A DNA stretch of 64,000 nucleotides from Archivesica marissinica. Lineage: Eukaryota > Mollusca > Bivalvia > Venerida > Vesicomyidae. Position numbers and translations under genes: made by a program. The stretch is from NCBI GenBank assembly GCA_014843695.1, contig CM026387.1, positions 81,151,128 to 81,215,127 on the forward strand, in the 5' to 3' direction. The notes beneath the pieces were generated by a model. The model worked only from the letters and a program-made list of their open reading frames with translations, was not told the DNA's origin and searched no databases. Below, in pieces: positions 28,201 to 43,200 of this stretch (within the stretch, counting starts at the first letter, position 1; each line of letters starts with the position of its first letter).

Positions 28201-31200
28201 TTGACATGTTAGAAGAGCATGTCAACCTAAAACAGTATTTAAGTATTGCTAGTACACAGCGAGGTCAAGCCACAATGGGTGAGGGACCTCTTACAGTGCC
28301 TACATGCGGGTAGACCTCTATCACCGGAAAACAGCCAGTAAGCTGCATCTAGCAGAATGATAAAAGAATACGGTGCAGCAACTGGGATATTAACCCTTTG
28401 CCTGCTGAGTAAATAAAATCACATTTGCAAACAACATAGATCCAGATCAGCCGCGGCGTAACACCGCGTCTGATCAGGATCCATGTTGTTTGCTATTCAG
28501 CCAAGTGTTTTAGCTCCACTATCCGAATAGCAAACAGCATTGAGCCTGATCAGACGGCACGTTCTGTGCCGTCTGATCTGGCTCTATGCTGTTTGCAAAG
28601 GTGATTTTATCTGCCGCTAGCGTGCAAAGAGTTAAATAGATATGGAAATTAATTGTATGTAAACATTAAACAAATATTACTTACATATAATAAAGATAAA
28701 ATATTAGCAAGATACTTATAAAGATAAACCGATATCGATTAATAATATTTAGGTTTGTTGAGCAGAGATAGAAATCATTCGACTTTCATTAACACAAACT
28801 GTTTGTATAAAGACCATCATTTATCTGTTGAGATTTTAAATGCTGATGATTTGTTACTAATCTGAAAGTTCCAGGCCATTATTTAAAGTGTTTAGTATGT
28901 ATTTGTTAGGTAGTGCATGCCCAATATGTTATATTATATTAGTTCGTGTATACGACAATACAAATCGAGATATTTTCAGAGAAGTTGTATTTGCAAACAA
29001 ATGTCCTCCATTCGTTCTACTCCATTTGCAGAAATCTTCTACTTCTGTTGGGTTGATATCATTCAGAATAGAAAGGGCAATCAAAAAACAGAACGGTGGT
29101 TCTGCATTTATTAAACTTAGAATTAGTGGGTTTCTGCAAAATTTCATTCACACATTTCATAACTTCCTTTCACCCGGATCTGTTTAATTTGATATATCAC
29201 TAGCTAATAACAATTACTTTAATTTGATGTAATTCCTACTAATATAGGCGATCGAATATAGAACTTATAGTGTTCCCCGAGTTTCCGCATTTATTAAACC
29301 ATTTATCAAAGTTTAACCTGGAATTAGCAGATTTCCGCATTCTCAAAAACGGTTAATTTCATTCAACTAATTTTATATCATGCTTTCCTCCAATCTGTTA
29401 TTGTTATATATCAAATTAAAGCTATTAACAATTCCTTTAATTTGATTTAATTCCTACTAAATCGAAAATAGATATTATAAAGGGTTCCACGGGTTCTGCG
29501 TTTTCCAAACGGAGAAATATGGGGATATCCGCAACACCGCAAAAACATTGATTTCATTCAGTTATTTGTATAACTTCCTGTTGTCCGATCATCAAATTCA
29601 AAACAATAACAATTCCTTTAATTTGATATAATTCCCACTAATATACCCCATTGAATACAGATATTATAAAGTGTTCAGTGGAGTTCCGGGTTTTCCAAAA
29701 GTATAACTATCGGATTTCGTCAACCCCACAATTATTATTATAGTTGTTTTATTTATAACTCCCTGTCGCCTGAAAAATAATGTCGATATATGTAGGTAAT
29801 ACCTTCAATATATGTCCCTGAGGGTTCCGTAAATTCCGCGTTTTCCACCGGCAAAAATGATCGGGGTTGCGGGGGAATAAACCTGCCCTTTAATTAACAT
29901 GTATATTATACAAGATACCGTTATAATGATTGGGGATTCGATATTAGGACAGCTTTTTGCCAACAAAACACAGAAATTGTAAAGAAAGCCTGATACTTCC
30001 TGGTACATGTACTAATATATGGATATATAGTTAAACATTTACATTTGTTGTAATTATTAGGAATTCATAGACAACATTATTACATCATTACAACGATAGA
30101 GATATAAAGCATGCAAGTGACATATGCAGGGCATGTTGACACTGGACACTATATGGACATTACACTAGTATCAAAGACATTTTGAATTACAGCACAACGG
30201 TTTTCCATGGTCTATTCTAAGCTTAAATTTGATGCTAATTAATTTCTGGGGGTGTAGAAAATTATAATGAGTATAATTAGTTTATATGTATCAGAAGGTA
30301 TCTACAAGGAATGGATAGAGGCCCCAACTGTTGTCTACAGCAGGAAATGGATAGATAGATGCATTGACGTTTTAAATGAATACACAACAAGTATTTTCTC
30401 TTTCCCACTCTTTGTGCAACAAATATTGGTGTAAATGCCGCTATTATATTAGTGCGAATACAAATATTTTAAAGTTAAACGATTGCCAAGCAAGTTTTAA
30501 CAACTTCTATTAATCAACTTATATTAATCATCTCGTTGACGCGGATGAAACCGGAGTACCCGGAGAAAACCCACCTCTTTGATCTGGTGACCACCTTAAG
30601 CAAGTTTTAACAACTTATATTAATCATTCTCGTTGGCGTAGATGAAAGGGTATATGTGGTCATTCGTGTGGAAGGAAACCGGAGTACCCGGAGAAATCTT
30701 ACCTTTAGACAACTTTAATGGACAAAACAAAAACTAAAAAACTTGTTAACATTTCAAAACAAAAGATCTTCAAATGACAAGTTCAAAACAAAAGATATAT
30801 TCTTGCTTACTATACACATACACATACTATACACATACACATACTGTACACATACAGAACAGCGTAGGGTCTTAATTCTGTTACAAATGGCCACTCTGTA
30901 GGACTGTAATTGACTTACTTGGTTTCTGTTCATATCTCTTATACATATCCATCTCATGTATGGTGCTGGATTTCGGCATATTGCTTGGTATATATCTATA
31001 CCATAATATCTACAGAGGTATTTCACTAGGTACACCCTAAAATGATACCAGAAACACATGGTTACAACTGTATAGCACATTCTGTAGTAAAGAGCTGTTA
31101 ACATTTTTAAATAATACACAGACGGATCTGTAGTCCAGTGGTAAAACGCTTGACTGGTAATCCAGGGATCGCAGGTTGGATCCCCCGTCTGACACTAATA

Positions 31201-34200
31201 CAATTAACAGTCTTTCAGAGGGGACTTTAAACCGAGGTTTCGTGTCTGTGATGTACACTGTGTGCGTAAAAGAACAAGAGGTGACTCTGGAATGGGTCTT
31301 TGTCTGTATCATTGCACTATCCTCCAAAAACCTAACATGACTAATCTCTTCAGGAGGCGTCGCTCATATGGGCAACTGGTAGCGACGATAAATAAACGTA
31401 AAACACACACATTCAAATAATAAATATAAGTTTAAATTTTGCGAAACAAGCTGTAACAACTTATATTAATCATTCTCATTTGCGCAGATGACAGCGCATT
31501 TGTGGTCATTCCGTAAGTGAGGAAACTGGAGCGTGCTAACCACTGTGCTAATCGGACAGCCTAATAATACAATGATAATAGTATTCTGTATTAAATAACA
31601 AAACTATGATGTTGGTGACTAACCAATACATATGATCATTTTATAATTATCAAGCACACGTGTCAACAAGTACGGTGTAAGTACGACACAACCAGAAGCC
31701 CAGTAGGAAAGGTAGGGTTTTAAATAACCATACCTTGTCCATTTTACATTTGTTTCCTCGCACAGTATCTCAGCTTCCTCAATCATCTTCCTCACACTAC
31801 GATCTATATGTCCTTGATTTCTAACAATTTTTGCTATGTATTTGGCTACTGTCGCTAGGCCCATTCTTGCATTGGCTAGTGCGTACAGTTTCTCTACTGT
31901 CAACTCTTCTCCGTTGATGTGCTGTGTAGCCTGCTGTAAGGCCTGCGAGGTGTATTGTGTTTCGACGACATTTGCTCTAGTGGCTTCTTGTGTAAACATA
32001 TCCTGTTCACAAACATATTTAAACAGTTGATAAATCGGTTTACCCAAAATCGTATGCTTAAGCATTAACAAAACATCAAAATCAAAACTATCAACACACT
32101 ATGTCTGTCAAAGAAATAGTTTAGATTTTGTTCAAACTATTGGGTGAGGAAATAACTCATTGTAGACCGGATGCCAAACCTTTGATTTAAATTCAGCGAC
32201 AATAAGGGCATGTTCACGGAGACCGCTCCATTACATACATACATACATACATACACTCACATTACATACAAGTATCTACCTATGAAACAGGAAATTTAAT
32301 TCACATGTTAATTCCTAGTATATATTTACTTCAGCTGTGACCACATAGAGAGTATGAATGGCATCATGTTGCAACTGTGACAGTTATATACAGTCGAAAT
32401 ACATCGATTGTTTTTTCAACAAGTGCACCATTTGCCTCGATTCATTGTATGATTGATTGTAAGTGAGTCAAGTATCTAGAAATACTGATCTACACCTGTA
32501 TGAACATTTATTGTCTGATTCCCTGAATGTGAGAAAAATATGTCAATTGGTTCAGCAGCAATGACTAAATCTTTAACATTAAAGATATGTCTTATTTTGG
32601 AAACAACAGGTCACGTCGATTATCAAGATGAAATATGTGGAAGTGTATGAGAGAATGGGTTGAGATGCTATGACCAATCACCGAAATCGCTTATTCTGGA
32701 ATTGGAAATATATTGCACAATCATGAAATAAGAGGTCTATGCTGGTCATGGGTTGCTCACCACCAGAGTATTAGTAGTACACGATTGGGGAGCAGGGAAG
32801 ATTGGCTGGTCAGGCATGCTCACGTAATTCCAATTAATTATTACTATTAATCTCGATGCCACCTACTAGTAATTTTGATGCCAAGTTAACAGTCATCATC
32901 TATTAATCTCGAAGCCAATGTAACATTTTCATCTACTAGTCATCTCAATGACAAGCTAAAACTTTAATTTACTTGTTTTCTTGATGCCAATATAACGCTT
33001 TAATTAGTCAAATTTAATATATCAACGGTGAACATTTGTGGCACATAGTTTTCAAATCCCTCTATAGCCGAAGAAGTTACAGACTGGATTGTAAATATTG
33101 TACCTATATATCCCAGTTAACCTCCGAATGTGACATTGACCGCGAAGCTACGGATATAGGTATTGTGAACGATACATCACCTATAGATGACATTGATTGT
33201 GAAGCTACGGACGTAGGTATTGTGAACGATACATTACCTATAGATGACATTGATTGTGAAGCTACGGAAGTAGGTATTGTGAACGATACATCACCTATAG
33301 ATGACATTGATTGTGAAGCTACGGAAGTAGGTATTGTGAACGATACATCACCTATAGATGGCATTGATTGTGAAGTTACAGACGTGGGTATTGTGAACGA
33401 TACATCACCTATAGATGACATTGATCGTGAAGCTACGGACGTAGGTATTGTGAACGATACATCACCTATAGATGACATTGATCGTGAAGCTACGGACGTA
33501 GGTATTGTGAACGATACATCACCTATAGATGACATTGATCGTAAAGCTACGGACGTAGGTATTGTGAACGATACATCACCTATTGATGACATTGATTGTG
33601 AAGCTACGGACGTAGGTATTGTGAACGATACATCACCTATAGATGGCAAACATTTGTGATACATTGAAATCCATCCATAGCCGATGAAGTTACAGCCCCA
33701 GAAGGAAATATTGGCTCGGACATATCCAACATTGCATATTAGCAACATATACGGAATTCATACACACATACAAGTTGCATAGCCACATGAATCCTATACC
33801 TAGACAATTAGACAGTAAATCTATTGTTCTCTTAGCCACGTACGTACCATTTTATCGGAAGAACGGACAGTGTGAACACTATATGCTCAGGAAATGAAAT
33901 TCTTGGTCATACAATGTACCTCAATTGCGGTCATTTATGATATCGGATAGAACGATTTTGGCTAGTCTTTATGTTCTATATGACACTGCTATATGGCAGC
34001 CATTTTTGTTAATACATTGGAACTTGTATCTGCTAGTAACCACATTGCTCGATGCGCAGTTTATAAAAATATTGGACAAGAGGTTTTAGTGGAGATATTG
34101 TTTGTAGAAATTGTGGATGGCCTGTACTGTGTGCACACCAGACGACTGGCCTATTCTAAACGATCAAGTCAGCTAATAGAACGAGCAAGTCTTAACACAA

Positions 34201-37200
34201 AAACTAGTTTACTTGAGGGTACATGTTTAGTGATCAGGGAGTTGTCAGAGATAAAATATGATGGAACAGTTTTCTAAGTAGCAACAAAATCCCTCATTCG
34301 GTTGCAAGGTCATTGCAAATACACGAAGGAAGTGATTTGTACAATAGCCCCAAGTGTGAACTTGATATTGTATGTAGGGACAAGGGTTGTACTATAATCT
34401 CAAGTGTTAGCTTGACATTGCAGACAGGGACAAGGGTTGTACTATAATCTCAAGTGTTAGCTTGACATTGCAGAAAGGGACAATGGTTGTACTATAATCT
34501 CAAGTGTTAGCTTGACATTGCAGACAGGGACAAGGGTTGTACTATAATCTCAAGTGTTAGCTTGACATTGCAGACAGGGACAAGGGTTGTACTATAATCT
34601 CAAGTGTTAGCTTGACATTGCAGACAGGGACAAGGGTTGTACTATAATCTCAAGTGTTAGCTTGACATTGCAGACAGGGACAAGGGTTGTACTATAATCT
34701 CAAGTGTTAGCTTGACATTGCAGACAGGGACAAGGGTTGTACTATAATCTCAAGTGTTAGCTTGACATTGCAGACAGGGACAAGGGTTGTACTATAATCT
34801 CAAGTGTTAGCTTGACATTGCAGACAGGGACAAGGGTTGTACTATAATCTCAAGTGTTATCAAGTGTTAGCTTGACATTGCAGACAGGGAAAATGGTTGT
34901 AGGTAGGACAAGGTGGCTATAGCATCAAGTGGTACTTGACATTGCAGCTAGGAACAAGGGTTGTACTATACCTCAAGTGTTAGCTTGACATTGCAGACAG
35001 GGAAAATGGTTGTACTACAATCTCAAGTGTTATCAAGTGTTAGCTTGACATTGCACTGTTAGCTTGACATTGCAGACAGGGAAAATGGTTGTACTACAAT
35101 CTCAAGTGTTTACATTGCAGGTGTTGTACTCTCATGTTCCATTGCAGCGGAACAAGGGTTGTACTATAATCTCAAGTGTTAGCTTGACATTGCATAACAA
35201 GGGTTGGACTATAGCCTCAAGTGTTAGCCTGACATTGCAGACAGGGACAATGGTTGTACTATAATCTTAAGTGTTAGCTTGACATTGCAGACAGGGACAA
35301 GGGTTGTACTATAATCTCAAGTGTTAGCTTGACATTGCAGACAGGGACAATGGTTGTACTATAATCTTAAGTGTTATCAAATGTTAGCTTGACATTGCAG
35401 GTAGGAACAAGGGTTGGACTATAGCCTCAAGTGTTAACTAGACATTGCAGGTAGGAACAAGGGTTGGACTATAGCCTCAAGTGTTAACTTGACATTGCAG
35501 GTAGGAAGAAGGGTTGGACTATAGCCTCAAGTGTTAACTTGACATTGCAGGTAGGAAGAAGGGTTGTACTATAATATCAAATGTTAACTTGACATTGCAG
35601 GTAGGAACAATGGTTGGACTATAATCTTAAGTGTTATCAAATGTTAGCTTGACATTGCAGACAGGGACAATGGTTGGACTATAATCTCAAGTGTTATCAA
35701 ATGTTAGCTTGACATTGCAGGTAGGAACAAGGGTTGGACTATAGCCTCAAGTGTTAACTAGACATTGCAGGTAGGAAGAAGGGTTGGACTATAGCCTCAA
35801 GTGTTAACTTGACATTGCAGGTAGGAAGAAGGGTTGTACTATAATATCAAATGTTAACTTGACATTGCAGGTAGGAACAATGGTTGGACTATAATCTTAA
35901 GTGTTATCAAATGTTAGCTTGACATTGCAGACAGGGACAATGGTTGGACTATAATCTTAAGTGTTATCAAATGTTAGCTTGACATTGCAGGTAGGAACAA
36001 GGGTTGGACTATAGCCTCAAGTGTTAACTAGACATTGCAGGTAGGAACAAGGGTTGGACTATAGCCTCAAGTGTTAACTTGACATTGCAGGTAGGAAGAA
36101 GGGTTGGACTATAGCCTCAAGTGTTAACTTGACATTGCTGGTAGGGACAATGGTTGGACTATAGTTTCAAGGTTTAACTTGACATTGAAAGTAGGAACAA
36201 GGGTTGGAATATAGCCTCAGGTGGGAACTTTGTAGATATGGCCTGATAGACAAATGCAGTGTTTGATCTATATATGGAGAAGTATCTGACAGACAGATGC
36301 AGTGTTGAACTATATATGGAGAAGTGTCTAATATATGGATGGAGAGTTTGAACTATATATGGAGAAGTGTCTTACATACGGATGGAGAATTTGAACTATA
36401 TATGGAGAGGTGTCTTACATACGGATGGAGCATTTGAACACTATGACTCATTAAGACGTGATATATAAAAAGGAGGCATGGTCCTGTAGTTCTAGTATAA
36501 TTGTGCTACCCAACGATATATCCAACACAGTGCATGTATTTTAGTTCAACCTATATTTATTTCTTTGAATAAACATAGTCAAGTATAATTAATATGTACA
36601 TACATGTACATGTATGATTTGAGGAGAAAGCAACCTGCTTGAAGGTTACCTCTTTCATACGACATGTCTGTTTACATGTTCACTTGCTTATACTTTTATA
36701 ACTTTTGTGCACTAGCAGTATTTTGACACCGATTTCATTAACTTGAAACAAATAAAAGTTGTATCAGACCGATGGATGATATATTCAGATATTCGAGAAA
36801 TAATATCGGTTTGTTACCTGGACAATTATTTTAAATTGTTCTATTTCTACAATATTACCTGTCGATGTCATTAGTGGAGGTTTACTCTGTCAGTGCAGAA
36901 AACCAGAGGTTTACTCTGTCAGTGCAGACAATTAGAGGTTTACTCTGTCAGTGCAGACAATTATAGGTTTACTCTGTCAGTGCAGAAAACTAAAGGTTTA
37001 CTCTGTCAGTGCAGACAATTAGAGGTTTACTCTGTCAGTGCAGACAATTAGAGGTTTACTCTGTCAGTGCAGACAATTAGAGGTTTACTCTGTCAGTGCA
37101 GACAATTAGAGATTTACTCGGTCAGTGCAGACAATTAGAGGTTTACTCTGTCAGTGCAGACAATTAGAGGTTTACTCTGTCAGTGCAGAGTCAGTGCAGA

Positions 37201-40200
37201 AAACTAGTTAAATAGATGCATTGACATTACTTGTTGATACTGTGCCATGGATGCACTAAAGGAGAGCGCACTGACTGCAACAACTAAGTAATGTGTATGC
37301 TCTAATTGGTGTATGCTCTAATTGGTAAAAGACCGTGATGATATTGGCATCAACTTTAATTGCGTTCTCATAATGACACAAATATGGCACATTACGTTGA
37401 TATGTGTTGAGTAGATTACCTCTAGACACTGTATAACAAGCAGACTTAGTTCCACATAATGTTGTTCCTTGTCAGTTGAATTTTCCCTTATAAATTCTTG
37501 TGCCTCACTCAGATATCGTTGCAGGTTATCCATTACGTTCTGTTCACTGTAAATTGAAACATTTTACACACATGTTGTACCATTACCTCACACAAGAAAA
37601 TGTATCATGGGTAGAATTCAAAAAGAAGTCCCGAACTGGTATTATTTGTGATTATTCTAACAGAAAATGATCTATATGTGGTTAGCATGTTCAGACGAAA
37701 CTAAAAGGCGATATATAACATAAAAACAGAGACCTATCACAACAATAATACCCCAAATAATATGCAACTCTATGTCTGCTCCTGGTAAATTGTAAATGTA
37801 CATAGAATATTGATACAATATTGTGTATGTTTTAGCATTGATGATTTAATCATTGCAAAATGGCAGGTTTACAATAATTGTAAATTGGTTTAGTTGATTT
37901 TCTATGCTTAAATCTTTAGCAACCATTGTATTTAATCATATTTTATTGCAAATCAATAGTACATATGTCATACATATTAAGATACAATACATAGCATGAA
38001 ACTACAAATGGTTGGGCCACACGTTTTAACAACATTAGACAACAGCCCGCACAGCACAGCAACATGTTAAATTCACGTCATAAACTCTTCAGGTATGTAA
38101 CATCATGTTATTTTGCAAGTTCTTGTGCGGTTTTTCCAAACTCTGCTTGAAAAAAAAGCAATCTAATTGAGATATATAATGTATTTATAAGTCACCTTGT
38201 TCTCATAAGAAGTTGCAGAAGGAAGGATCTAAACACAGGATTAGGATCTATCCCAGTATCAAATATTGTCAGGTTTCTTGTGCGCTGACGTTGTCCTCGT
38301 GTAGTAAAGAAGATGTATCCCAGCAGTTTCTCTACAACTTCCTGTGATGGTGCCCTGTTTTCAGCAAAGCACAGCTGGGATACAACATCCATGAAGAATG
38401 TGTTACATCGCTTCTGATAGTCTTTCAATTTATCTATTGCATCTCTGGTAAAAAGTAAATTGCAACATTATACAATGACAAATCATGTTGTACAAGTCCC
38501 ACATATTTGATTTTGGTCTGTGTATACTAAAAATAGTCATTGCCATTGACGTGCTAAGTAATAATTGTTTCATTACAGAGCAATATTGCATGAGCAACAT
38601 AGCTGACTTTTGTTACCTCCCTTGGCAGATAACGTCGGATTTATACCAAATTGTAAATAGGTCCTTTTAGTTGGAATCCTTAGTTTTTACTATTGTTCAT
38701 TAACAAGATGTTGCGGTAGGATACATGTCTCAGATTATTTGTTATTCTCTAGAAGGGTGTTCAAACTTGTGTAAAGACATTTCAAATCCCTATTGCGGTT
38801 CAATCCCCTATCTCAATAATGGCAATCATCTGTCCTGTGCACATGTCATAGGGGCAATTGTGTTTGGTTGCAACTCTGCTTCCTGAGAATATGAAATAAA
38901 ACTAGAAACTTGGTTGCTATAGTCAAGTAATGTTGCAGAATCTTAAATTAGTATAAATATAGTATAATAATGTAGAAAGTACGACTTTGCACTGTAAACC
39001 ACTGGGCATATCAGGAATACTTAAATGTGAGTTGTGCAATAGCTATATCACATCTGACTACATGAACACATGATCTCATGCTATAACTACATAATAAAAC
39101 AATTATTTGGTTAGCTGATGTATGGATTTCGTCTGTCAGCTTATAATTAAATACTTTTTGGCTGTCTGATTAGCGCAGTGGTTAGCGCGCTCGTTTCTCA
39201 CAAATGCAAACAGGGTTCGATCCTGGGACCGGGAAGTATGTGAGATGGTACGGTGGTCGCCATATCGGACTGGTGGGTTTCCTCCGGGTACAGCGGTTTC
39301 CTCCCACATGAATGGCCACATTTACGCTTTCATCCGCGCCAACGAGAGTGATTAATATAATTTGTTAGACCTTGCTTCACAATCGTTGTAAAATAAATAA
39401 AGTTTAAGCTTGTGATTAAACATTTGAAGGGTCATTATAGTTTACCTTCAATGGTTTCTTACAACTACAGAAACAAAAGAAGCAATAAAATGTTTTTTAT
39501 TATTTATTAAGTGTTTGTACAATGATGCCAAAGAGAGATTTTAGAAAGTATACAATATGATAAAGCTAGCATGTGTTCATTCTATCAGAATATGGACCAG
39601 CAAACATACATATGCATGATTTATGTACACAAATTATATGTTCCTTTCAGTGACAGGGATACCAACTACAATCCATAATAATTACCATTCAACTACATAA
39701 TTATGTGTTGTAATGATAAAAACTTTACTTTTTAGCCGTTTGACGCTCTGGAGTCCAGTCGCTTGGAATCTGTTTACGACATTTGACACACATGTTCTCT
39801 TTGAGGGCTTGCATTCCATCGTAACACTGGTCACACAACACATGCTTGCAGGGCAACGTGATTGGTGGACCCTCCAGCACAGACTCGCATCCATTGCACT
39901 TCACTTCAGCTCTATACAATGGATACATTATATGATAGAACCAATAGCTTATAAGAACATAATGTTAATATGAATAGAGTACACTACATACCAGTCTATG
40001 GTAGCAGTATTGGGGACAAATCTGATAGTCAGAGATACTATTAATATCACACTAATTGTCTGACAGTTGCTACTAAAAGGCCGAAAATTGGGAACATAGT
40101 TGTTCTTCCTCACATATTGCATATAGGTCAATGGTCCAATTGCAGTGTGTTACTTCATAGTAATGTTTGCGGAGACGATCGTGGTGTCTAACTCAATCTA

Positions 40201-43200
40201 GAGTTGTGAGTGCCAGCACCACAATTCGGTGACTTTGTGGTGATGTTACCAAGCTAGACACTTACATAAATATTGTCTCATTTATTTCTCTTATTGGTTG
40301 GATTCCATAAGAAATGAGATATTGACAGTGATTATTGTAATGTTGACATATGGAGAGGGGAGGCCAGACACATCATAACAACTCATTGATATAAAACAAA
40401 AAGGAAACATAGGAAGGTTTTGAGGGGGATTTGTGAAACTTAGCAATTTAAATACATTTGGACCTCGTAACAGTGACAGCAGGCCCGTAACAGTGACAGC
40501 AGCCAGCCCGTAACAGCAGCCTGTAACCGTGACAGATGCCCGTAACAGTGACAGCAGCCTGTAACAGTGACAGCAGCCTGTAACCGTGACAGATGTCCAC
40601 CTTGAAGGGGGATATCATGTGCATGGACATATTCAAATATGTTGTTCTCTCACCCCATATACTCCTTCATGGCCTGCTTATTACAGCTCCTAAGGAATTT
40701 TTCCACTCCTATCAATGACTTCAGTTCCTTCAAATCTGTCTCCTCACCCAGTATCTACAACATTACACATAACAATCAGAAATAATTGAAAGAGGAAACT
40801 CATACAACAAAACAGACCACTATAACAGCGCATGTGAAACAATCATATGCTTGACATATTACGGTCTCAGATAATGTGTGAATATACTAGAGTGTTAGGA
40901 ACCCAAACATGGTAGTATACGGAACCATTAAAGTGACATTACATCACAAAAAGCAAATAAAATGCATTTGTTCACCTATAAATGCATTGCTACTACAAAT
41001 TCTTCCGAATACATTCGAACACTAACATTGAAGCAATAACGAGTGATTTTGTGGAGTGAAAGTGGAATTTCATATAATGGTCATCCATGCTCCTGAAATG
41101 ACGTTTGTTTGTCATCGGTGTCAATACCAAACGCCGATAATGTCGTTTAGAGATAATTTAACTACGAATGGTCTACAAATAAATAGGCACAAATGTGAGA
41201 TATAACTGTAAATCTGTACAATAAATCGTGCTATTCACGATACACGAGTAGTATTACGCATGGATGTTAACATTATTTTGCTGTGTCAACAAACCGCGTA
41301 TACGACGTTTGTTTATTAGTTAAACTACTCAGTATTTGAGTCAAATATGTGGGGGATAATTATACAATATAATAGGAAATTATATTCTGTAGAAATTTGT
41401 GTTTTCACTGATGTATTGTCGCTTTAACTACATGTTAGTTTATACAAATTTACTTTAGCTCGATTGCGAAACAAGTTCTTACAACTTATATTAATCACTC
41501 TCGAGACCTCATTCCTGATGGAATTCATCGCCGTGAAGGAGATAGAAGAGGCAATGTGGAATTTAAATGCCTTGCCTAAGGGCACAATCGTAACAGCTCC
41601 TGCGGACCTTTCGTACCTGAAGCGAACGCGCTACCACGACTTCCAATTTACTCGGTGTTCTATGTTTTTAAACTGTCCATTCCCGTACACTGGGATTTAC
41701 GGGTACACTGCCGTACATGAATTAATTTCACTCAGTGTTGATATTCTATTAACCATGGCCGAGCATTGTTGATCATCTGATATCCCCAGAACTACACAAT
41801 GACATGTGGGAATATTTGAATCTGGATCTGGAATAATTTTATTCATTTAAGTGGACTATACTAATCACGAGTTGTACATGTACGTGTAGGAAACTAGAAA
41901 TGTTGGTAACTAGAGATTTGGTTTGAAAAAATAAACATTGTCTCCCCCACTCATGTTTGCCACAGTGGAGTGAGTAATGGACATTAAATATATGAAGTAA
42001 TTGCAATAAAGAGTCATAATCTAGTAGTAAATCAGCTAGAAATCATTCAACCGGAACAATATTCACAATATGCAAAACTAGACATCATACTGGCTCTTCA
42101 TGCCAAGATTGGTAAAAGACGTTATGTTATTCGGGAGATAAAGCACAGGCAAGCGTTGTGTTATAAACATGTTAAAATTGCTGTTAATCCGGAAAAATCA
42201 TCCAACCGGAACGGTATTAAAATATGCACAACTATACATCATACTGTTGCTTCCTGCCAAGTTGGAGAACATGCAGCAAGGGGTTATAGATATGAAGCGT
42301 GGACACGTTTTGTTTCATAAATATGTTCAGAGTTTGGCGCAAAATGATAAAGCGGAAAATGGCAATGGCAAAAACAGTATTTCTCTCCCATCCATATTGA
42401 CAAGCTGTTAGTGCACACAATCCACAGTGACAAACTATTAGTACATACAATCCATAGTGACAAGCTCTGTTAGTACATAAAATCCACAGTGACAAGCTGT
42501 TAGTACATACAATCCACAGTGACAAGCTGTTAGTACATACAATCCACAGTGACAAACTGTTAGTACATACAATCCACAGTGACAAGGTGTTAGTACATAC
42601 AATCCACAGTGACAAGGTGTTAGTACATACAATCCACAGTGACAAGCTGTTAGTACATACAATCCACAGTGACAAACTGTTAGTACATACAATCCACAGT
42701 GACAAGGTGTTAGTACATACAATCCACAGTGACAAGCTGTTAGTACATACAATCCACAGTGACAAGCTGTTAGTACATACAATCCACAGTGACAAGCTGT
42801 TAGTATATATATAATCCACAGTGACAAGGTGTTAGTACATACAATCCACAGTGACAAGCTGTTAGTATATATATAATCCACAGTGACAAGGTGTTAATAC
42901 ATACAATCCACAGTGACAAGCTGTTAGTACATACAATCCACAGTGACAAGCTGTTAGTATATATATAATCCACAGTGACAAGGTGTTAATACATACAATC
43001 CACAGTGACATACTGTTAGTATTTACCATCCACAGTGACAAGCTGTTAGTACATACAATCCACAGTGACAAGGTGTTAGTACATACAATCCACAGTGACA
43101 AACTGTTAGTACATACAATCCACAGTGACAAGGTGTTAGTACTTACCATCCACAGTGGCATACAGTGTTTGATTGTTATTTTATCTTCTCTCTCAGAGGC

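Noticed and set aside
28888..29187. Plus-strand 99-codon frame MFSMYLLGSACPICYIIL..
   Set aside because: The matching frame in the right copy is shortened by deletions that change its end, so it is not under coding constraint.
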